A stretch of DNA of 64,000 bases from Microbacterium sp. SLBN-154 (GTDB taxonomy: Bacteria > Actinomycetota > Actinomycetes > Actinomycetales > Microbacteriaceae), in the NCBI RefSeq assembly GCF_006715565.1, contig NZ_VFNL01000001.1, positions 806,001 to 870,000 of the forward strand, in the 5' to 3' direction. Below are positions 58,962 to 64,000 of the stretch, piece after piece (position 1 is the first letter of the stretch; the number at the start of each line of letters is the position of its first letter). The position numbers and the translations under genes were made by a program. The notes beneath the pieces were generated by a model. That model did not search any database and had not been told where the DNA came from. It saw only the letters and a program-made list of their open reading frames with translations.

Positions 58962-61372
58962 TCGGCCGCCCCGATGCCGGAGGACGGATGCGACACGGTC
59001 CGGTAGTCGGTCGTGCGCAGCCGGAACGGGCGGAACAGGCGTGCGGCGATCGCTGCGGCATCCGTGGTCGGCAGTTCCTGGCCGTGCTCGATCCCCGTCT
59101 CGGGCTTCACCCGCCCGTCCAGCAGCGTTCCGCCGAGGTCGTCGCCGCCGGCGCCGAGGAGCACCGCGGCATCGCCGCGGCCGACCCGGGTCCAGGGGAT
59201 CTGGATGTGCGGGATGCTCCCCGACAGCAGCAGTCGCGACACCGCGACCATCGCCCGGTGCTCGTCGATCGCGGCACGCTCGGCGACCAGAGGCACCCCG
59301 CCCGCAGGGCCGGGGAGGGGGATCGGGACGAACTCGGTGAACCCGCCACCGCCGGCCTTCTGCAGTGCGCGCAGGCGACGGAGGTGCGCGATCCGCTCGG
59401 CCGCGGTCTCGACGTGGCCGTAGAACAGCACGGAGGTGGACCGGAACCCGGCGCGATGCGCGGCGGTGATGCCCTCCTCCCATCGGTCGATCTCGAGGTC
59501 GCCGGGCGCGACGGCGGCCCGGACGCGCTCGCTCAGCACCTTCACGCCCGTCCCCGGCACCGTGTCGACGCCCGCCTTCCGGAGCGCCGCCAGCGCACCG
59601 GTGAGCCCCAGGCCGCCGCGGTCGGCGAGGTCCCAGACATCCTGCGGGCGGTAGGCGTGGAGGTGCAGCGTCGGGGCCGCCGTCCGGACGGCCCGAACGA
59701 TCTCGAGGTACGCCTCCGGGTCCTCCTCCTCGGGCAGCCGCCCCTGGATGCACAGCTCGGTGGCGCCGAGCGCGACCGCGTCCGCGGCGATCGCGGCGAC
59801 GTCGTCGAGGTCGAAGGTCTCGGCGTCGACGGCGCCCGCTGCGCGGAATCCCGTCGACGTGAGATTGCGGTTGACCACGAGGCTCACCGCCTCGCCCACG
59901 GTGTACCGGCGCACGTCGTCGGCGGTCGCCGTCAGCGCGTCGAGGTCGGATCCGGTCGCCGTCAAGAGGCGCTCCCACTCGGCGTCGTCGAGGGTGAGCG
60001 GGTCGGTCGCGGCCCGCTCGAGCAGGGGGCCGACGCCGGCGGTGCCGTTCACGGCGGAGAGGTGCAGCTGAGAGCGGGGCGGGCGATCGGATGCGGCGGC
60101 GGGCGACGTGTCGGGCTTCGCCAGGCCCGTCGCCGGGTCGGCGAGGCGGGCGACCGCCTCGTGGAGACCGGGATCGATCCACGCCGCCGCGTCGGTGACG
60201 TAGTCGGGCTGCGCGGTGAGGCGCTCGGCGAGGGTGAAGCCGAGCTCGGCGGTGCGCTCGGCGAGCTCGTCGAGCTGAGGCCACGGCCGCTCGGGGTTGA
60301 CGTGGTCGGCGGTCAGCGGCGACACCCCGCCCCAGTCGTCCGCGCCGGCGCGGACGAGCAGTTCGAGCTCACGCGCGTCGGAGAGGTTCGGGGGCACCTG
60401 CACACGCGCGTGCGGTCCGAGCACCAGGCGCGCCGTGGCGACCGCGGCGACGTACTCGCGCATCGTGGCATCGGGAGCGCCCTGCATCGCCGTCCGCGGC
60501 TTCGCGCGGAAGTTCTGGACGATCACCTCCTGCACGTGACCGAGTGTGCGACCACCGGGCCCGTCGACCCGGTGGGCCTCGTCCGCCGCGCGGATCGCCA
60601 CCAGCGATTCGGCCCGGTCGCGGATCGTCTCGCCGATGCCGACGAGGATCCCGGTCGTGAACGGCACGCGCGCGCGACCGGCGTCCTCGATCACCGCCAG
60701 GCGGACCGCCGGATCCTTGTCGGGCGAACCGTAGTGCACCTGAGCGGGCTCGGCGAAGAGTCGTCGCGAGGTCGTCTCGAGCATCATCCCCATCGACGGG
60801 GCCGTGGGCCGGAGCGTCTCGAGCTCGGCCAGCGACATGACGCCGGGGTTCAGATGGGCGAGCATGCCGGTCTCGGCGGTGATGAGCCGCGCGATATGGC
60901 CGACGTAGTCGAGGGTGGAGGCGAATCCGTGGTCGTCGAGCCACTCTCGCGCCTCGGGCCAGCGGTCTTCGGGGCGGTCGCCGAGGGTGAGGAGCGCCTC
61001 CTTGCATCCCATCGTCTGGCCCTGCCGCACGACGGCGAGCACCTGTTCAGGCGACATGAAAGCCGGCTTGTGCTTCTTCTTCAGCTGGGACGGAGTGTCC
61101 ACGAACACGCAGTAGTGGCACCGATCTCGGCAGAGCGTCGTCAGCGGGACGAACACCTTCCGCGAGTACGTCAGGATGCGACCGCGGCCGGCGGCGTCGA
61201 GACCCGCCGTGCGAACGGATGCGGCGAGCTCCAGCATCCGCTCGAAGTCGGCGCCCTCGGCCTGCAGCAGGATCTCGGCCTCGTCGACCTCCAGCCGCGC
61301 GCCGGACTCCGCTCGCGCGAGGACGTCGCGGGCGGAGAGTCGGGAGGCGCGGACCGGATCGAGCAGGGTCAC
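58958..61372 (-). CDS. fbiC: FO synthase, CofG-CofH fusion, CofH half lacking the radical-SAM cysteines
   Basis: An 804-residue fusion. The CofG half has CRDRCHYC (Cys81, Cys85, Cys88), the CxxxCxxC iron-sulfur motif, with KKKHKPAFMSPEQVL, MLAHLNPGVM and GAGADDWGGVSPLT-like blocks. The CofH half (from about residue 480) aligns through VVNRNL (499-504), ELCIQGRLPEEEDPEAYLEI, LHLHAYRPQDVW, GTGVKVLSERVR and YGHVETAAERIAHLR. The expected CxxxCxxC just after VVNRN is replaced by TSTGFRAAGAV, and the whole half has one cysteine (in ELCIQG). GTG 61372 follows AAGACT by six bases. Confidence 0.9.
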   Translation of the reverse strand: MTLLDPVRASRLSARDVLARAESGARLEVDEAEILLQAEGADFERMLELAASVRTAGLDAAGRGRILTYSRKVFVPLTTLCRDRCHYCVFVDTPSQLKKKHKPAFMSPEQVLAVVRQGQTMGCKEALLTLGDRPEDRWPEAREWLDDHGFASTLDYVGHIARLITAETGMLAHLNPGVMSLAELETLRPTAPSMGMMLETTSRRLFAEPAQVHYGSPDKDPAVRLAVIEDAGRARVPFTTGILVGIGETIRDRAESLVAIRAADEAHRVDGPGGRTLGHVQEVIVQNFRAKPRTAMQGAPDATMREYVAAVATARLVLGPHARVQVPPNLSDARELELLVRAGADDWGGVSPLTADHVNPERPWPQLDELAERTAELGFTLAERLTAQPDYVTDAAAWIDPGLHEAVARLADPATGLAKPDTSPAAASDRPPRSQLHLSAVNGTAGVGPLLERAATDPLTLDDAEWERLLTATGSDLDALTATADDVRRYTVGEAVSLVVNRNLTSTGFRAAGAVDAETFDLDDVAAIAADAVALGATELCIQGRLPEEEDPEAYLEIVRAVRTAAPTLHLHAYRPQDVWDLADRGGLGLTGALAALRKAGVDTVPGTGVKVLSERVRAAVAPGDLEIDRWEEGITAAHRAGFRSTSVLFYGHVETAAERIAHLRRLRALQKAGGGGFTEFVPIPLPGPAGGVPLVAERAAIDEHRAMVAVSRLLLSGSIPHIQIPWTRVGRGDAAVLLGAGGDDLGGTLLDGRVKPETGIEHGQELPTTDAAAIAARLFRPFRLRTTDYRTVSHPSSGIGAAE

Positions 61373-61378
61373 GCTCCC

Positions 61379-61384
61379 AGTCTT
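61379..61384 (-). promoter_or_regulatory. -10 hexamer of the F420 operon, leaderless
   Basis: AAGACT on the minus strand ends six bases before GTG 61372. Confidence 0.4.
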
Positions 61385-61465
61385 GCACCGTCGCCCGACA
61401 GCGGGGCGCGAGGATCGTTGCCGCTCTGTGAGCAAAAGCGTTCTCGAGTGCCCGCTGCGCGCTGG

Positions 61466-61471
61466 CAGACT
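61466..61471 (+). promoter_or_regulatory. -10 hexamer, leaderless, divergent from the F420 operon
   Basis: CAGACT ends six bases before ATG 61478. Confidence 0.4.
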
Positions 61472-61477
61472 AGTCGC

Positions 61478-61963
61478 ATGGTGACCCTGCTGCTCGACTC
61501 GACGCGGCTCGAAGTCGCGCTGTCGGTCACCGAGCGCGCGCTGTCATTCCGCAGGGGGAATGTGCTCATCGAGCGGTCGGCGATCACCAAGGTGCAGCTG
61601 ACCGACGACCCGTGGACCTGGCTTCGCGGCGCCGCGAGCCCCGGCACGTTCGTGCCCGGCATGGTCGCGATGGGGACCTTCACGCACTCCGACGGTGCCG
61701 ACTTCGTCATCGTGCGGCGGCGCCGGCCGGGCGTCGTGATCGACCTCGACGGGCACCCCGAGTACGCGCGGGTGGTCCTCACCACCCGTCACGGCGTCGC
61801 GCTCGCGCAGGCGCTGCGCCTCGACACCGATGCGACCCCGACTGACGTGGTCGACATCATCGCCGCCACCGGGCCGATCGAGACCATCACACCCAAGCAG
61901 AAGCCGCGCCGTCGTCCGTCGCCGTCACCGGCGCCCGCTCCGTCGCCGGCTTCCGCGCGCTGA
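61478..61963 (+). CDS. Unknown protein with PH-like beta-rich core and Pro-Ser tail
   Basis: A 161-residue protein. Residues 1-130 are strand-rich (VTLLLDSTRLEVALSVTERALSFRRGNVLI, ITKVQLTDDPWTWLRG, FVIVRRRRPGVVIDLDGHPEYARVVLTT) as in PH-like membrane-binding domains. The tail is basic and Pro/Ser/Ala-rich (KQKPRRRPSPSPAPAPS). No known family. A GTG codon three bases downstream of ATG 61478 is a possible alternative start. It is divergent from fbiC with a 105-base gap. Confidence 0.62.
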   Translation: MVTLLLDSTRLEVALSVTERALSFRRGNVLIERSAITKVQLTDDPWTWLRGAASPGTFVPGMVAMGTFTHSDGADFVIVRRRRPGVVIDLDGHPEYARVVLTTRHGVALAQALRLDTDATPTDVVDIIAATGPIETITPKQKPRRRPSPSPAPAPSPASAR

Positions 61964-61981
61964 CGGCGTCCGGTCCGCGAC

Positions 61982-62803
61982 TCAGGTGACGTCGCGGCGC
62001 CAGCTGACCACGTGCCCGAGCACGACGAGGACGGCCGCGTAGGCGACGAGCACGAGGCCGCCCGCCCACCACGCAAGAGGTTCGGACCCCCCGGCGCCCG
62101 TCGCCGCGGTCAGGATGCTCTCGCCGACGAGGGCGTCGCTGGCCGCGCCGGGGAGGAAGCCGAGCACGTCTCCCAGACCCTCGACGAAGGATGCCGCCAG
62201 GCGGGCGATCGGCTCGAGGAACAGCGTGAAGACCAGGACGCCGACGATCGCGCCGACCTGGTTGCGGATGAGGGCGCCCACGCCGATGCCGATCCACACC
62301 CACAGCACGAAGGCGATGAGCATGCGGCCCAGGAGCGCCCAGGTGTCGCCCGAGGTGAGGTCGGTGTCCAGGCCGTAGCCGGCAAGGAAGGCCGCCGACG
62401 GCCCCACCGCGGCGATCACGCCCAGCACGCCGAAGAGGAGGCCGATGACGAGACCCACGACGAGCTTCGCCCCGAGCACGAGTCCGCGACGCGGGGTGGC
62501 GAGGAAGGTCGAGGTGAGCGTCTTGTGGCGGAACTCGCTCGTGACCATCAGCGTGCCGATGAGGAGGGGGAAGACGTAGCCGACCGCGGTCGCGGTGCTG
62601 TACAGCAGTGCGGGAATCCCCTCGGGCGGCACCGCCGGGGCTCCCTCGCCGCCGAGCGAACCGGTCGACGCGGCCGAGAAAACGAAGGCGAGCGCGGCGG
62701 CGTTGAACCCGATGTACCCGACGAGCGCGATCGCGAGCACCCACCAGATCGACGTGGTGAACAGCTTCGTGCCCTCGGAGCGGCTGGCGGCGATCAGGCT
62801 CAT
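61982..62803 (-). CDS. ABC-2 type transporter permease
   Basis: A 273-residue permease with six hydrophobic helices: WWVLAIALVGYIGFNAAALAFVF, AVGYVFPLLIGTLMVTSEFRHKTLTSTFL (the conserved ABC-2 E-F-R/K-x-x-T motif after helix 2), LVVGLVIGLLFGVLGVIAAVGPSAAFLAG, and a C-terminal LVLVAYAAVLVVLGHVVSWRRDVT. ATG 62803 overlaps the ATPase stop (ATGA). Confidence 0.88.
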   Translation of the reverse strand: MSLIAASRSEGTKLFTTSIWWVLAIALVGYIGFNAAALAFVFSAASTGSLGGEGAPAVPPEGIPALLYSTATAVGYVFPLLIGTLMVTSEFRHKTLTSTFLATPRRGLVLGAKLVVGLVIGLLFGVLGVIAAVGPSAAFLAGYGLDTDLTSGDTWALLGRMLIAFVLWVWIGIGVGALIRNQVGAIVGVLVFTLFLEPIARLAASFVEGLGDVLGFLPGAASDALVGESILTAATGAGGSEPLAWWAGGLVLVAYAAVLVVLGHVVSWRRDVT

Positions 62804-64000
62804 CGCGCTTCTCCCCTGTCGGTCGTCGGGTCGCCGCCCGGGCCGTCGTCCTCGGGGCGGATCACATCGATCACCCCGGTGCTCGCGACCGAGAACGAGC
62901 GGTCGGCGGCGCGCGCGGGCGCCGGCGCATCGTCCGGCGCGGGCTCTTCGTCGGGCGCTGGCGCGGGTGCGGGCTCTTCGTCGGGCGATGGTGCGGGTGC
63001 GGGCTCTTCGTCGGGCTCGGGCTCGGGCTCTTCGTCGGTCTCGGGCTCCGGCGCGGGCTCTTCGTCGCGAGCCGGTGCCGGCTCTTCGTCGGGCGCCGGC
63101 GTCGGTTCGGGTCCGGGCGCGGAGAGTCCGGAGGCGCTCGGATGGGTCCTCACGCCGTTGACGAGCTCGAGGAAGACCTCCTCGAACGCCGGACCCTTGC
63201 GCTGCAGCGACGAGAGGGCCACTCCCGCCTCGGCGGCGACCCGGCCGATCTCCTCGGTGGAATGCCCCCGGACGGCGAGCCCGGCGCGCAGCACCTCGCC
63301 CGCGATGCCGGCCGCCGCCATCGCGGCCACGAGTGCCGCGCGATCGGGGGCGTCGACGACGGTGGCGAACTCCGCCGGGTCGGCGAGGTCGGCGATCTCG
63401 CCCTGGAAGACCAGGCGCCCGCGGGAGATGATCAGAAGTGCGTCGACGGTCTGGGCCACCTCGGCGAGCAGGTGCGACGAGACGAACACGGTCCGGCCCT
63501 CGGTCGCGAGCTGGCGCAGGAACCCGCGCATCCACTTGATGCCCTCGGGGTCGAGGCCGTTGGACGGTTCGTCGAGGACGAGCACCCCCGGGTCACCGAG
63601 CAGAGCGTAGGCGAGCCCGAGGCGCTGACGCATGCCGAGGGAGAATCCGCCGATACGCCGGCCCGCGACATCCGCCAGTCCCACCAGGCCCAGCACTTCG
63701 TCCACCCTCGATTCGGGCAGCGAGGCCGCCTGCGCGTACACCTTCAGATGGTTCGCGGCGCTGCGGCCCGGGTGATAGCTCGAAGCCTCGAGCACCGCGC
63801 CGACGGTCTGCAGCGGGTGGCGCAGCTGCGCATAGCGCTCGCCGCCGATGAGGGCGGCACCGGCGTCGGGGCGGACGAGGCCCAGCAGCATCCGCAGCGT
63901 CGTGGTCTTGCCGGCCCCGTTCGGGCCGAGGAACCCGGTGACGACTCCGGGCTCGACCCGCGCGGTGAATCCGTCGACGGCCGCGACGGCACCGAACCTC
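62800..64000 (-). CDS. ABC transporter ATP-binding protein with acidic Pro-rich tail, N-terminus beyond window
   Basis: About 399 residues are visible; the start lies past 64000. It has Walker A GPNGAGKTT, signature FSLGMRQRLGLAYAL, Walker B VLVLDEPSNGLDPEG and the His switch SSHLLAEV, followed by the DUF4162-like accessory domain. The last about 120 residues are a repetitive Asp/Glu/Pro/Ala tail ending in a short folded-looking RAADRSFSVASTGVIDVIRPE. Together with the permease it resembles drug/bacteriocin exporters; the substrate is unknown. Confidence 0.88.
   Translation of the reverse strand, partial: RFGAVAAVDGFTARVEPGVVTGFLGPNGAGKTTTLRMLLGLVRPDAGAALIGGERYAQLRHPLQTVGAVLEASSYHPGRSAANHLKVYAQAASLPESRVDEVLGLVGLADVAGRRIGGFSLGMRQRLGLAYALLGDPGVLVLDEPSNGLDPEGIKWMRGFLRQLATEGRTVFVSSHLLAEVAQTVDALLIISRGRLVFQGEIADLADPAEFATVVDAPDRAALVAAMAAAGIAGEVLRAGLAVRGHSTEEIGRVAAEAGVALSSLQRKGPAFEEVFLELVNGVRTHPSASGLSAPGPEPTPAPDEEPAPARDEEPAPEPETDEEPEPEPDEEPAPAPSPDEEPAPAPAPDEEPAPDDAPAPARAADRSFSVASTGVIDVIRPEDDGPGGDPTTDRGEAR
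62941..63091 (-). repeat. 24/30-bp tandem repeat encoding DEEPAPxP units in the ABC ATPase tail
   Basis: GGCTCTTCGTCG (plus strand) recurs at 62942, 62972, 63002, 63026, 63056 and 63080, spacings 30, 30, 24, 30 and 24. All spacings are multiples of six, so unit gain or loss keeps the frame. Confidence 0.8.

Noticed and set aside
62941..63091. CRISPR-like array
   Set aside because: The repeats are short, spaced at 24/30 bases with similar low-complexity spacers, and encode a protein tail in frame.
1..64000. tRNA, rRNA or riboswitch genes
   Set aside because: No cloverleaf-like or conserved riboswitch core was recognised on either strand. All gaps between genes are short; a covariance-model scan would be decisive.

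Overview
The window is 64 kb of very GC-rich, densely coding DNA from a high-GC Gram-positive bacterium. Many genes start with GTG, ATGA/GTGA overlaps are common, and no gap between genes exceeds about 250 bases. A CofGH-type FO synthase with an F420-dependent glucose-6-phosphate dehydrogenase, an ESX-like secretion locus, a DUF222/HNH protein and a two-domain glycyl-tRNA synthetase together point to Actinomycetota, most probably Microbacteriaceae (Microbacterium-like). That assignment is inference from gene content. I see no rRNA, tRNA, insertion sequence, prophage or CRISPR array.

Layout. 1-6041: a probable catabolic cluster (amidohydrolase, fumarylacetoacetase-family enzyme, 14-helix MFS exporter, pyranose-oxidase-like GMC flavoenzyme, cysteine-desulfurase-like PLP enzyme). 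6038-16147: small membrane proteins, an AAA ATPase, a divergent MerR/SulP pair with a clear operator, an SDR, POT and MFS transporters, DUF3237 and GNAT proteins. 16401-18496: an N-succinylamino-acid racemase-like enolase and a lipoprotein. 18493-27082 (minus strand): a compact type VII (ESX-like) secretion operon with FHA, DUF6177-like, small membrane protein, EccD, MinD-like, EccC and a small terminal gene. 27175-34190 (minus strand except one gene): secretion substrates and immunity genes. Three small ESX-type proteins precede a 1026-residue exported toxin with a TNT (NAD glycohydrolase) domain and a second C-terminal domain. Its presumed immunity gene follows, then an array of Imm35-like genes (one broken by a single stop codon), a catalytically degenerate TNT homologue and a small antiparallel gene.

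34322-38943: GH15 enzyme, DUF4870 protein, glycyl-tRNA synthetase, DUF1801 and HhH-GPD proteins. 39023-45819: a MacB/FtsX-type exporter with two large permeases and two ATPases. 45803-50186: a protoporphyrinogen-oxidase-like flavoprotein and uroporphyrinogen-III synthase flanking three small envelope proteins, then a TauE/SafE exporter. 50230-54926: GNAT, SnoaL-like, FAD monooxygenase, alpha/beta hydrolase and DUF222/HNH genes. 55033-61372 (minus strand): an F420 operon, fbiC - Baeyer-Villiger-type monooxygenase - fgd - cofC - DNA/RNA endonuclease. 61478-64000: an unknown gene and an ABC exporter whose ATPase runs off the end.

The two most unusual things are the ESX-linked toxin/immunity island, in which one exported protein appears to carry two enzymatic toxin domains, and the FO synthase, whose CofH half has lost the radical-SAM cysteine motif although the rest of the F420 operon looks intact. 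A third is global: at about fifteen genes a -10-like hexamer ends exactly six bases before the start codon, the signature of leaderless transcription.
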